From JACCXG01 sp963836735 (GTDB taxonomy: Bacteria > Acidobacteriota > Vicinamibacteria > Vicinamibacterales > 2-12-FULL-66-21): a DNA stretch of 64,000 bases. Numbering within the stretch: the stretch's first letter is position 1; every line of letters begins with the position of its first letter. The stretch lies in assembly GCA_963836735.1 (NCBI GenBank), contig CAWIKP010000029.1, positions 124,001-188,000 on the forward strand, written 5' to 3'. The notes under the pieces are model-generated. The model was not told the DNA's origin. It searched no databases and saw only the letters and a list, made by a program, of their open reading frames with translations. The position numbers and the translations under genes are program-made. Shown piece after piece: positions 10,366 to 21,807 of the stretch.

Positions 10366-12282
10366 ATGCGGGCGCCGGCCGGCGTGGCAGGTCGGGCCGC
10401 CTCGCTGCTTGCGGCGGGTCTCGCAGCCTACGCGATCTACTGGGTCCTCTTCATCGTCCAGCCCCAGGTCTACCGCGTCAGCTTTCTGCTGATCGCGTTG
10501 GTCCTGACGCTGCTGCGCTATCCGGCGACGAGCCGGCTTCGCCTGTCGGACACCGTGCCGCTCTGGGACTGGGTCCTCATCGCGCTTGCGGTGATCGCGT
10601 TCGCCTGGCCGCTGATTGATTTCCGCCAGTTCGTCTATCGCGCGGCCGAGCCGACGAGCGTCGATCTGATTCTCGGGGTCCTCGCCATCGGGCTCGTGCT
10701 CGAAGCAACCCGCCGCGCCGTCGGCTGGGTGTTGCCGGCAACCGCTCTCGCATTCCTGCTGTACGCGTGGGCCGGCCCGTTGCTGGACCGGATCGGTCTC
10801 GACCTGATTGCACATCGTGGATACGGCCCGGCGCGCCTGGTCGGCACCCTCTACATGACGCTCGAGGGCATTTTCGGAGTGCCGCTGGACGTCACCGCCA
10901 CCTACATCGTCCTGTTCACGATCTACGGGGCGCTGCTGGACGCGAGCGGCGCCGGTTCGTTCTTCATCGAATGGGCATTGAAGGCCAGCGGCCGGTCTGT
11001 CGCCGCACCCGGCCGGTCGGTGACCATCGCCGGATTCCTCCTCGGCACCGTGTCGGGCAGCGGCGTGGCCACCACGGTCATGCTGGGATCGGTGGCCTGG
11101 CCGCTGCTGCGGCGCGCACGCTATAGCGCCGAGACCGCGGGTGCGATGCTCTCGGCCGCGGGGATCGGTGCGCTGCTCTCGCCGCCGACGCTGGGGGCGG
11201 CCGCGTTTCTGATCGCGGAGTTCCTCCAGATCTCGTATCTGCAGATTCTGGTGATGGCCACCATCCCGACCGTCCTCTACTACTTCTCGATCCTGCTGAT
11301 GATCGAGGCGGACGCGCGAAGAGCCGCGGCATCACACGGGACGGCATCAGCCGTCGAGAAGTCCCTTGACGGCGCCAGCCTGTCGCTCGGGGCGCTGACG
11401 AGGCGCTACTGGTATCACTTCACCTCGCTGGCGGCGATCGCCGTCTTCATGGCGATCGGGATGTCAGCGTTCAAGGCAGTGTTCTGGTCGGGAGGGCTCG
11501 CACTCGCGCTCAGTTACATCCGCTCCGAGAGCGCGGTGACGCCCGTGCGGTTCTATCGCGTATTGCGAACCGGTGGAGAGGATGTTCTCGGCGTGGCCGC
11601 CACGACCGCGACCGCCGGCATCATCGTCGGAGTGGTCACGCTCACCGGGCTCGGGCTGAAGCTGGCAGGGGTGATCGTGACGCTCGCGGGCGGCACGCTG
11701 GCGCTGACCGTCGCATATTCCGCGATCGCGGTCTGGCTGCTCGGGCTCGCGGTTCCGGTCACCGCCTCCTACATCATCGCCGCCGTGATGGTGGCGCCGG
11801 CGCTCGTGCGATCCGGCGTGCCGGACTTCGCGGCGCACATGTTCATCTTCTACTACGCCGTCCTCTCGGAAGTGAGTCCGCCGACGGCGTTGTCCCCGTT
11901 CGCCGCAGCGGCTCTCACCGGCGGGAATCCTTTCAAGACGATGATCCTGACCTGGAAGTACACCCTGCCGGCGTTCGTGGTCCCGTTCGTTTTCACACTG
12001 CGGCCAGAGGGGGCGGGCCTGCTGCTTCACGGGCCCTGGTCGTCAGTGCTCGGTGCGACCTTCACCGCCACCACCGGGATCGCGGCTCTGGCAGGAACTT
12101 TCGGTGGCTGGATCAGGGGCCCGCTGAACGCCGCAGAGAGGGTCGCCCTGGCCGTCTCGGGGGTTCTGCTCCTCCACGGCGGGCCGGCTTCCACCCTGCT
12201 CGGATCCGGCTCTGCCGTGCTGGTGCTCATCTTGCACTACTGGAGGCGTCCGGCAAACACAGTCGTCGAATCACCCCGGTAA
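10366..12282 (+). CDS. TRAP transporter fused permease (4TM/12TM, DctQM type)
   Basis: A very hydrophobic protein of about 638 residues with some 15-18 predicted membrane helices, matching the fused small and large TRAP permease subunits found beside TAXI binding proteins. Typical blocks are TLYMTLEGIFGVPLDVTATY, GTVSGSGVATTVMLGSVAWP, SPPTLGAAAFLIAEFLQISY and SEVSPPTALSPFAAAALTGG. The ATG at 10366 has GGAG nine bases upstream and is preferred over the GTG at 10330, which would overlap the preceding gene. Together with the binding protein it makes a Na+- or H+-driven uptake system in the inner membrane. Confidence 0.9.
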   Translation: MRAPAGVAGRAASLLAAGLAAYAIYWVLFIVQPQVYRVSFLLIALVLTLLRYPATSRLRLSDTVPLWDWVLIALAVIAFAWPLIDFRQFVYRAAEPTSVDLILGVLAIGLVLEATRRAVGWVLPATALAFLLYAWAGPLLDRIGLDLIAHRGYGPARLVGTLYMTLEGIFGVPLDVTATYIVLFTIYGALLDASGAGSFFIEWALKASGRSVAAPGRSVTIAGFLLGTVSGSGVATTVMLGSVAWPLLRRARYSAETAGAMLSAAGIGALLSPPTLGAAAFLIAEFLQISYLQILVMATIPTVLYYFSILLMIEADARRAAASHGTASAVEKSLDGASLSLGALTRRYWYHFTSLAAIAVFMAIGMSAFKAVFWSGGLALALSYIRSESAVTPVRFYRVLRTGGEDVLGVAATTATAGIIVGVVTLTGLGLKLAGVIVTLAGGTLALTVAYSAIAVWLLGLAVPVTASYIIAAVMVAPALVRSGVPDFAAHMFIFYYAVLSEVSPPTALSPFAAAALTGGNPFKTMILTWKYTLPAFVVPFVFTLRPEGAGLLLHGPWSSVLGATFTATTGIAALAGTFGGWIRGPLNAAERVALAVSGVLLLHGGPASTLLGSGSAVLVLILHYWRRPANTVVESPR

Positions 12283-12427
12283 GCTGAAGATATGCCGAGG
12301 GTTACAGGCGACGTTCGTTCGGGAGTCAGGCCGGGCGCAGGGCGCGGGCACTTTTCGCCCTGACGAAAAATGCTAAGTGCCAGTTTTTGTCCACTGCAGG
12401 ACGAGCACAGGGGGAATTGAGGAAGCC

Positions 12428-12983
12428 ATGGTCGCTTCGATACCAACACGCGTGGCCAACGAAAAGGGATTCACGCTCATCGATATGTTGTTCGTGGTCG
12501 GCATGATGGGCGTGCTTTCAACGCTCGCCATTCCGGGCCTGATGCGCGCGAAGGGCGCGGCGCAGTCGTCGTCTGCAATCGGCACCCTGCGCGTCGTCAA
12601 CAGTTCGCAGCTCAGTTACGCGATTACCTGCGGCTTCGGGTTTTACTCTCCGGACTTCAAGACGCTGGGGAGACAAGCCACCGGGAGCAATCGAAGCGTT
12701 CCTGCCGCCGGAGCTCGCGACCGGCGCCACGTTCACGAAGTCGGGCTACAACTTCAGCATGGCGGGAACTGCCGTCGCGGGCTCTCCGGCGACGTGCAAC
12801 GGCCTCGCGGCCGGAGTCTCGACGCCCGGTTACGCAGTGGTCGCCGATCAGCTCGATATCGCCGCTCCGCTCGGACGATTCTTCGGCACGAACGCCGACG
12901 GCGTGATCTACGAACACAACGACACGCTCGCATTGACGATGCCTGAATCCGGTCCGCCCGCGGCGGGTGCACCGCTCAGATAG
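12428..12983 (+). CDS. Type IV pilin-like (prepilin) protein, one frame break
   Basis: The N-terminus KGFTLIDMLFVVGMMGVLSTL is a class III prepilin signal: cleavage between G and F, then a hydrophobic helix of about 20 residues. The usual glutamate at position 5 of the mature protein is replaced by aspartate. The frame breaks near 12665-12672; downstream the other frame continues as GAIEAFLPPELATGATFTKS and on to a stop at 12983, giving about 185 residues with a paired-cysteine region. It is a stand-alone pilin or pseudopilin with no secretion machinery nearby. Assembly into a pilus or type II pseudopilus cannot be decided from this window. Confidence 0.75.
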
Positions 12984-12997
12984 GCAGTATTTCAACG

Positions 12998-13018
12998 GGG
13001 CCCGGCACCGTCGGGCCC
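12998..13018 (+). terminator. GC-rich hairpin after the pilin gene
   Basis: A perfect 7-bp stem GGGCCCG / CGGGCCC with a 7-base loop lies 15 bp after the pilin stop. No U-tract follows, so it may be a weak or Rho-assisted terminator. Confidence 0.4.
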
Positions 13019-13091
13019 TGTCATCCCTTCCGGCTGCGTCTGATCCCCAAATCATTTTGATATCGTAGGCCCTCACTTTGGAGGGTCATGC

Positions 13092-15939
<2,848 letters not shown>

Positions 15940-15944
15940 AGAGC

Positions 15945-15992
15945 GGCCGGGTTTTCCACCGTCGCTAAAGCTATGGCGGAAAGACCCGGCCC
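15945..15992. repeat. REP-like palindrome with TCGCTAAAGC core
   Basis: Arms GGCCGGGTTTTCC and GGAAAGACCCGGCC flank the sequence ACCGTCGCTAAAGCTATGGC. The perfect outer stem lies 6 bp after the peptidase stop and may act as a terminator. I recall the CTTTAGCG-containing core as a common intergenic palindrome in related genomes, which is recollection, not a search result. Confidence 0.6.
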
Positions 15993-16016
15993 TACAAAGT
16001 GGGATAGTTCGTCGGA

Positions 16017-16400
16017 CTAGCGCCTTTTCGGCGCCTTACCGCGAGCGGCTTTCTTCGCGCCCGATCTCGCGCTCCTCTTCGGGCCGCCGCGCGCGGCACT
16101 CTTCTTCCTGCCTCCCGCCGCCTTGGCCGCCTTCCTGGCGCCCTTTTTCGCGGCGCCCTTGCGGGCCGCGGTCTTGGCCTTGGCCTTGCCCTTCGCCGGG
16201 CTGGCCTTGGCTTTCTTCGGCGCCTTCTTCACGGTGCGGCGCACCGCTCGACGGGGTGCGGCCGGTGCTGCGATCGGCCTGGACGCCGTCTCACCAGCGG
16301 AGGCGCCGACTGATGCCGCCCCTTCCGCCGCATCAGTCGTTGCGTTTCCGAACATTGTGCCCGCGTCGGGTGCGGGCGTGGTCTCCAGATCATCGGCCAT
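16017..16400 (-). CDS. Histone H1-like Lys/Ala-rich DNA-binding protein, 127 aa
   Basis: The ATG at 16400 has a consensus AGGAG six bases upstream. The first 45 residues are acidic and low in complexity; the remaining 80 are an Ala/Lys/Arg-rich tail with repeated AAKK, KKAPKKAK and AKGKAKAK units, as in bacterial histone-H1-like proteins (AlgP and HctB types) that bind DNA non-specifically. No folded domain is visible. It is divergent from the small gene at 16751, with a nested inverted repeat in the gap. A nucleoid or chromatin-like role is inferred from composition alone. Confidence 0.7.
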   Translation of the reverse strand: MADDLETTPAPDAGTMFGNATTDAAEGAASVGASAGETASRPIAAPAAPRRAVRRTVKKAPKKAKASPAKGKAKAKTAARKGAAKKGARKAAKAAGGRKKSAARGGPKRSARSGAKKAARGKAPKRR

Positions 16401-16453
16401 GGCTGCTCCTAAGAGTGACTCTTTAAAGGGGTGCGTGCGCATAGTAGCGCATC

Positions 16454-16680
16454 GCTAATCACTAATCACTAGTGGACTGTCCTGGTGATTCGTGGAGTAT
16501 CAAATCCCAATCACCAAGCTCCAAGCTCCAACGCACTCCCAACACCCAAATTCCAAAACCTACACTGCCCATTGGAGCTTGGGCGTTGGGAGTGCCTTGG
16601 GATTTGGAGCTTGGAGCTTGGGAATTGACACTCTAGTAATGACCAGAACAGTCCACTAGTCCTCAATCACCAGTCCTCGG
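16454..16680. repeat. Nested inverted repeat: inner 7-mer arms within outer arms (element 3)
   Basis: The inner arms use CCAAGCT/CCAACGC units (16498-16558) and their complements (16573-16627). Around them lies a second inverted pair, ACTAGTGGACTGTCCTGG (16468-16485) and CCAGAACAGTCCACTAGT (16643-16660), matching at 17 of 18 positions, flanked further out by AATCACT-type units. It lies between two divergent genes, upstream of both. Confidence 0.8.
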
Positions 16681-16750
16681 CCCCGAGCATGGTCGAGGGG
16701 CCGAGTCCGGCGTCCAATGGTCAGCTTCTCCACTTCGCTACACTGCAGCG

Positions 16751-17032
16751 ATGGAATATGACTACGAGGCCGTCGTGCTGGACGGGCTCGCGGGGCACGG
16801 GTTGAAGCCTCTCCCGCGCACGTCTCCCCAGTTCCTGCGGGATGCGGTGCGTGAGTTGTATCGGCACGAGATCAAGGCGCTGCGGAATGCCTTGCTCGCC
16901 GGGCGGGTTCCGAAGGCGGACTATGCCAATCGGGTGATTGCGCTGCGGAAGCGATACTGGCTGCTCTCGGTGCCGCTCCAGCTGTGGACGAGGCGGGATT
17001 CTGGCTCCGGTCGCCGGACGGACATACGATAG
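16751..17032 (+). CDS. Small conserved-looking protein of unknown function, 93 aa
   Basis: A short, charged, probably helical protein (YRHEIKALRNALLAGRVPKA, then VIALRKRYWLLSVPLQLW). It has no signal peptide and no recognised domain. The stop at 17032 is 4 bp before the start of the HerA/FtsK-like ATPase gene, so the two are very likely co-transcribed and perhaps functionally linked. The protein has a plausible soluble-domain composition and no internal stops, which supports a real gene. The function is not known. Confidence 0.6.
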   Translation: MEYDYEAVVLDGLAGHGLKPLPRTSPQFLRDAVRELYRHEIKALRNALLAGRVPKADYANRVIALRKRYWLLSVPLQLWTRRDSGSGRRTDIR

Positions 17033-17036
17033 CGGC

Positions 17037-19493
17037 ATGTCTGACGCCACGGCTCCCAGCGCACCGTCAACGGCCGCGTTCGAGAAGCTCGGGTTGTTCT
17101 ATCTCGGCCGGCGGCACGATCCCGCGACCGGCCAGACCCTCGACGAGCCGGTGCTGTACGACTCGCGGGATCTGGTGACTCACGCGGTCTGCGTTGGCAT
17201 GACCGGCAGCGGCAAGACCGGTCTGTGCCTCGGCCTCATCGAAGAAGCCGCGATCGACGGCGTGCCGGTCATCGCGATCGACCCCAAGGGCGACCTCGGC
17301 AATCTGCTGCTGACGTTTCCACGGCTGGCGCCCGAGGAGTTCCGTCCCTGGGTGAACGAAGACGACGCCCGGCGCGCGGGCGTCAGCGTGGAGGCGTTTG
17401 CGGCCGAACAGGCAAAGACCTGGGCTGCCGGTCTCCAGGCATGGGGCCAGGACGCGGCCCGCGTCCAGCGGCTCCGCGATGCCGCCGAATTCACGATTTT
17501 CACGCCCGGCAGCCATGCGGGCCGGCCGGTCTCGATTCTGAGCTCGTTCTCCGCTCCCGCGGCGGCCGAACGCGAGGACGCCGAACTGCTCGCGGAGCGG
17601 GCCAGCGGCACCGCTACGAGCGCGCTGGTGCTCGCCGGCGTCGATGCCCCCCCCCGGAGCCGTGAACACAGCCTCGTGGCCGCGCTCCTGACGCACGCGT
17701 GGCGCAACGGCGCGGACCTCGACCTGGCGGCGTTGATCCGGCACGTCCAGACACCCCCCTTCGACAAGGTCGGCGTCGTCGACCTCGAGTCCTTCTTTCC
17801 GTCGAAGGACCGGTTCGAGCTCGCCATGCGGTTGAACGGCGTCCTCGCCGCGCCCGGCTTCGAAACATGGCTCGAAGGCGAGCCGCTCGACCCGCAGAGC
17901 CTCTTCTATTCGCCCGAAGGGAAGCCGCGCGTCTCGATCTTTTCGATCGCCCATCTGGGCGACGCCGAGCGGATGTTCTTCGTGTCGCTGCTGATGAACC
18001 AGATGGTCGGCTGGATGCGAAAGCAGACCGGGACCACGAGCCTTCGTGCGGTGCTCTACATGGACGAGATCTTCGGCTACTTCCCTCCGGTGTCGAACCC
18101 GCCGTCGAAGCCGCCGCTGATGACGCTGCTCAAACAGGGGCGTGCCTTCGGACTCGGCGTCGTGCTGGCAACGCAGAACCCGGTGGACCTGGACTACAAG
18201 GGCCTGGCCAACACCGGAACCTGGTTTCTCGGCCGTCTCCAGACTGAACGTGACAAGGCGCGAATGCTCGACGGCCTCGAAGGCGTGAGCGGCGGGCTCG
18301 ATCGGGGCGAAACGGATCGCGTGCTCTCGACGCTGAAAAAACGTGTGTTTCTCATGCACAACGTGCACGACCCGGGCCCGACCGTCTTCGAGACCCGCTG
18401 GACGCTCTCTTACCTGCGCGGGCCGTTGTCGCGCGATCAGATCAAGTCGCTCACGGCGCCGGCACGAACGGCGCCCGCCGGCACTCCCGCATCGACGTCC
18501 GCAGCCGCGCCGCAGCCCGCCACCAGGTCAGCCGACCCACGTCGTGGGGCCGGGTCTTCAGACCAGGCCGCCACTACGGAGCGTCCAGTCGTGCCGCCCG
18601 GGATTCAGGAATGGTTCATCAAAGCCCCCGGAGCCACCGCCTATTCGCCGGGCGTTCTTGGCGCGGCCCGCGTCAGCTTTTCCGATCGTGCGCTCGGGGT
18701 GGACTCGACCGCCGACCTCTACTACTTCGCGCCGGTCACCGACGACGCGATTCAGGTTGACTGGGCGACGGCCGAACGCCTGGATATCCGGGCTGATGAC
18801 CTGTCGCGCGCGCCGGCGGCTCCCGGGGCGCGGTTCGCGCCGCTCCCCGCGGCGGCTGCGCAGCCGAAGAAATATGCGGCCTGGGAGAAATCACTCAAGA
18901 GCTGGCTCGGACAAAACGAGCGGATTACGCTGCTTCGGCATTCGACGCTGGATGTCATCTCGAAGCCTGGCGAATCGGAACGGGACTTCCGCATCCGGTT
19001 GCAGCACGAAGCGCGTGGCGCCCGCGACGCCGCCGTGGACGCCGTCCGCAGGAAGTTCGCGTCGAAGCAGGCCGCGCTCGCGGAACGGTTGCGGCGCGCC
19101 CAGCAGGCGGTGGAGCGGGAAACGCAGCAGGCGTCCGACTCGAAGATGCAGACGGCGGTTTCGGTGGGCGCGACGCTGCTCGGCGCGCTGCTCGGGAGGA
19201 AAGCCGTGTCCGCCAGCACACTCGGACGTGCGACGACCGCGGCCAGGGGCGTGGGCCGGAGCATGAAGGAGGCGTCCGACGTGAAGCGCGCGGCCGAGAG
19301 CGTCGACAGCGTGAAGGCGGCAATCGACGCGCTCGAGGGGGAAATCGCCGAAGCCGTGGCCGGCGTCACCGCGAAGATCGATCAGGACGCACCGCTGGAA
19401 CAAGTGTCGCTGGCGCCCAAACGGGGGCAGATCGAGGTGCAGTTCGTGGCGTTGGCGTGGAAGCCTGAAGAGTCGGTACCGACCCGCGCATGA
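17037..19493 (+). CDS. HerA/FtsK-like ATP-binding protein (DUF87 type), 818 aa
   Basis: The N-terminal P-loop GMTGSGKTGLCLGLIEEAA lies near residues 55-65, followed by VIAIDPKGDLGNLLLTFP. The Walker B-like LRAVLYMDEIFGYFPPVSNP lies near residue 345, then sensor-like VVLATQNPVDLDYKGLANT. This order is that of HerA/VirB4-type pumping ATPases. After a Pro/Ala/Ser-rich linker (about 475-520) the C-terminal part has a long coiled-coil-like region (FASKQAALAERLRRAQQAV) and an Ala-rich helical stretch. It starts 4 bp after the 93-aa gene and overlaps the next start by 4 bp (ATGA). DNA or protein translocation is inferred; the real substrate is unknown. Confidence 0.8.
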   Translation: MSDATAPSAPSTAAFEKLGLFYLGRRHDPATGQTLDEPVLYDSRDLVTHAVCVGMTGSGKTGLCLGLIEEAAIDGVPVIAIDPKGDLGNLLLTFPRLAPEEFRPWVNEDDARRAGVSVEAFAAEQAKTWAAGLQAWGQDAARVQRLRDAAEFTIFTPGSHAGRPVSILSSFSAPAAAEREDAELLAERASGTATSALVLAGVDAPPRSREHSLVAALLTHAWRNGADLDLAALIRHVQTPPFDKVGVVDLESFFPSKDRFELAMRLNGVLAAPGFETWLEGEPLDPQSLFYSPEGKPRVSIFSIAHLGDAERMFFVSLLMNQMVGWMRKQTGTTSLRAVLYMDEIFGYFPPVSNPPSKPPLMTLLKQGRAFGLGVVLATQNPVDLDYKGLANTGTWFLGRLQTERDKARMLDGLEGVSGGLDRGETDRVLSTLKKRVFLMHNVHDPGPTVFETRWTLSYLRGPLSRDQIKSLTAPARTAPAGTPASTSAAAPQPATRSADPRRGAGSSDQAATTERPVVPPGIQEWFIKAPGATAYSPGVLGAARVSFSDRALGVDSTADLYYFAPVTDDAIQVDWATAERLDIRADDLSRAPAAPGARFAPLPAAAAQPKKYAAWEKSLKSWLGQNERITLLRHSTLDVISKPGESERDFRIRLQHEARGARDAAVDAVRRKFASKQAALAERLRRAQQAVERETQQASDSKMQTAVSVGATLLGALLGRKAVSASTLGRATTAARGVGRSMKEASDVKRAAESVDSVKAAIDALEGEIAEAVAGVTAKIDQDAPLEQVSLAPKRGQIEVQFVALAWKPEESVPTRA

Positions 19494-20461
19494 CCGTCGG
19501 TCGCGCGCTCCTGGTTTTCCTCACGGCGGTCGTTCTCGCGGCGCTCTTTGCGCTCGGTATTCCCGCCGGTTTCCGCTGGCCCGAGCTCGGCCCGGAGGTC
19601 CGCCGAGCCACCGCCACCTCCGTCCGGGAGCTTCACCCGGCACCTGGCGCAGTCGCGCTGCCTCTCCGGGAAGGATCCATTCGGTTCGCCGTCATCGGCG
19701 ACTCCGGCCGCGGCGATCGCTGGCAGCAGGAGGTCGCCGATCAGATGGCGGCGTGGCGCGCGCGCTTTCCGTTCACGTTCGTGTTGATGCTCGGCGACAA
19801 CATCTACGGCACCAGCACGCCGCACGACTACGAGCTGAAGTTCGCGCGCCCCTATCGTGCGCTGCTCGACGCCGGGGTGGTCTTTCGGGCGGCGATCGGC
19901 AACCACGACGACCCCTCCGAGATCCACTACCAGCCGTTCAACATGGAGGGGCGGCGGTACTACACCTTCCGGGAGAACGAGCGCCGGCTCTCCGGACTGG
20001 TGGGCGCCGGAGTGCGCTTCTTCGTCCTCGACAGCCGCTCGTTCGATCCCCAGCAGCTGGAGTGGTTGCGCCAGCAGCTGGCGCAGTCGGGCACGGCCTG
20101 GAAGATCTGTTACTTCCACCACCCCCTCTACACGTCAGGCCGCTACCGGGCGGGCGCCCGCTCTCTCCGGCTCGTCCTCGAGCCAATCCTCGTCGAGGGC
20201 GACGTGGACGCCGTCCTGGCCGGGCACGAGCACCTCTACGAGCGTCTCATCCCGCAGCACGGCATCAGCTATTTCATCTCCGGCGGCGCCGGGTCACTGC
20301 GGAAAGGGGACCTGTCGCCGTCCACGGTCCACGCCAAAGGCTTCGACCAGGACTATCACTTCATGCTGATGGAGGTGACGGGGAACGAGCTCTATTTCCA
20401 GGCGATCAGCCGGACGGGGGAGACGGTGGATGCGGGGGTGATCACGCGGCCGGGAACTTAA
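19490..20461 (+). CDS. Membrane-anchored or secreted metallophosphoesterase, 323 aa
   Basis: An N-terminal hydrophobic segment (residues 8-28) is a signal anchor. Calcineurin-like metal-binding motifs follow in order: FAVIGDSGRGD, LMLGDNIYG, AIGNHDD, ICYFHHPLYTSGRY and VLAGHEHLYERL. This is the arrangement of purple-acid-phosphatase-like phosphoesterases acting outside the cytoplasm. The ATG overlaps the stop of the ATPase gene (ATGA), indicating coupled translation. The substrate cannot be told. Confidence 0.85.
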   Translation: MTVGRALLVFLTAVVLAALFALGIPAGFRWPELGPEVRRATATSVRELHPAPGAVALPLREGSIRFAVIGDSGRGDRWQQEVADQMAAWRARFPFTFVLMLGDNIYGTSTPHDYELKFARPYRALLDAGVVFRAAIGNHDDPSEIHYQPFNMEGRRYYTFRENERRLSGLVGAGVRFFVLDSRSFDPQQLEWLRQQLAQSGTAWKICYFHHPLYTSGRYRAGARSLRLVLEPILVEGDVDAVLAGHEHLYERLIPQHGISYFISGGAGSLRKGDLSPSTVHAKGFDQDYHFMLMEVTGNELYFQAISRTGETVDAGVITRPGT

Positions 20462-20473
20462 GGATGCTTGAAT

Positions 20474-20575
20474 CATCAAATCCCAAATCCCAAGCTCCAA
20501 ATCCCAAGGCTAAGTTGGCTTGGCACTTGGGATTTGGGAGTGCGTTGGGACTTGGAGCTTGGGATTTGGGATTTG
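20474..20575. repeat. Inverted repeat with CCAAATC/CCAAGCT arms (element 4)
   Basis: The left arm has units CCCAAATC, CCAAGCTC and CCAAATC; the right arm has TTGGGAT, TTGGAGC and TTGGGAT. It lies between convergent genes, 12 bp after the phosphoesterase stop. Its left edge supplies the C-terminal codons and stop of the minus-strand PQQ-propeller gene. Confidence 0.85.
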
Positions 20576-21795
20576 ACCCAGAATCCAATCCGATATAGAT
20601 GCGAATCCGTCCGAATAAAGAACGAGCGATCGGCCACCGCCATCGACGCCAGGATCGCGCCGTCCAGCTGATTCGCGGCGAGGCGCTTGAACGTCGTCCC
20701 CGGCTCGATCACGGTGGTGAGTCCCTCTTCGCTGGGGAAATAGATCCGGCCATCTGCCTGAACGGGCGAAGCGGAGTAGTTCCCGCCCAGACGCTGTTGC
20801 CAGTGGATCGTGCCGGTCTTCGCGTCAACGCAGGTCGCGATGCCGGTGTCGTTGACGAGGTACAGGAGGTCGCCGACCAGGATCGGCGACGGCGTCAGCG
20901 GCGCGCCGCGACGGAGGGTCCACGCGACGTGGGAGCGGGTGACGTCGCCGGAACCGTCCGGCCGGACGGCGATTAGGGAAGGCTGCTGGAATCCGGTGGC
21001 GATGAAGACGAGCCCCTGCCCGTAGACCGGCCGAGGCACATTCGAAAAGCCGTCCTGGTACGAGACGCGCCAGAGCTCCTTGCCGTTGGACGGGTCGTAC
21101 GACACCGTGCGATATGCGCCGACGCTGATGACCTGATCGCGATCGGCGGCGCGGATGACCAGCGGCGTCGTGTAGGCCTGATCGGCGGGCTGCCTGCGGG
21201 CCGCCTTCCAGCGCGTCTTGCCCGTCTTCACGTCGAGCGCGACGACGTAGGCATCACCGCCATTCCCGTCGCAGTTGATGATCAGCAGGTCGCCGTAACG
21301 GACCGGTGAACCGCCGTTGCCGTGCTGCGATTGATAGTCGAGCCGCGTCCGCCACACAACCTCGCCGGCCGTGGTCAGCGCGGCCGTTCCCTGGGCGCCG
21401 AAATGGACGTACACGCGATCGCTCTCGACGATCGGCGTTGGCGAGGCGTAGCTGTTCTTGCCGTTGAGAGGTTCGGGCCGATCGATCCGGAAGACCTCGC
21501 TGTTCACCAGCTCACGGCCGGTGGCGATATCGAACGCCAGCACACGGAGCGAGACGCCCCGCCGCTGGCCTTCCGCGCTATCGGTCGAGGTCGTCAGCCA
21601 GAGGCGGCCATCGGTCACAACCGGGGACGACCAGCCGCGGCCGGGCACCGCCGACTTCCAGACGACGTTGCGGGATTCGCTCCAGTCGAGCGGGAGGCCC
21701 GTCTCGGAGGCATGTCCCTGCCCGGAGGGTCCGCGGAATTCTGGCCATTGGCCGGCCGAGACGAGGATCAGCGTGAGCACGAGACGGACGGTCAT
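20476..21795 (-). CDS. Secreted PQQ-like beta-propeller protein, about 439 aa
   Basis: ATG at 21795 opens a signal peptide, then QWPEFRGPSGQGHASETGLP, the usual start of PQQ-binding-like beta-propeller proteins of planctomycetes and acidobacteria. Propeller blades are recognisable by repeats such as VVALDVKTGKTRWKA, YDPSNGKELWRV and CVDAKTGTIHWQQ. No dehydrogenase motif is seen, so it may be a structural or binding propeller. Near the C-terminus the native sequence (FFIRTDSHLYRIGF) passes into about 30 residues encoded by repeat element 4, ending at 20476. The start lies only 12 bp from that of the divergent aldo/keto reductase. Confidence 0.85.
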   Translation of the reverse strand: MTVRLVLTLILVSAGQWPEFRGPSGQGHASETGLPLDWSESRNVVWKSAVPGRGWSSPVVTDGRLWLTTSTDSAEGQRRGVSLRVLAFDIATGRELVNSEVFRIDRPEPLNGKNSYASPTPIVESDRVYVHFGAQGTAALTTAGEVVWRTRLDYQSQHGNGGSPVRYGDLLIINCDGNGGDAYVVALDVKTGKTRWKAARRQPADQAYTTPLVIRAADRDQVISVGAYRTVSYDPSNGKELWRVSYQDGFSNVPRPVYGQGLVFIATGFQQPSLIAVRPDGSGDVTRSHVAWTLRRGAPLTPSPILVGDLLYLVNDTGIATCVDAKTGTIHWQQRLGGNYSASPVQADGRIYFPSEEGLTTVIEPGTTFKRLAANQLDGAILASMAVADRSFFIRTDSHLYRIGFWVKSQIPSSKSQRTPKSQVPSQLSLGIWSLGFGI

Positions 21796-21807
21796 CCGCG
21801 CGCTATT

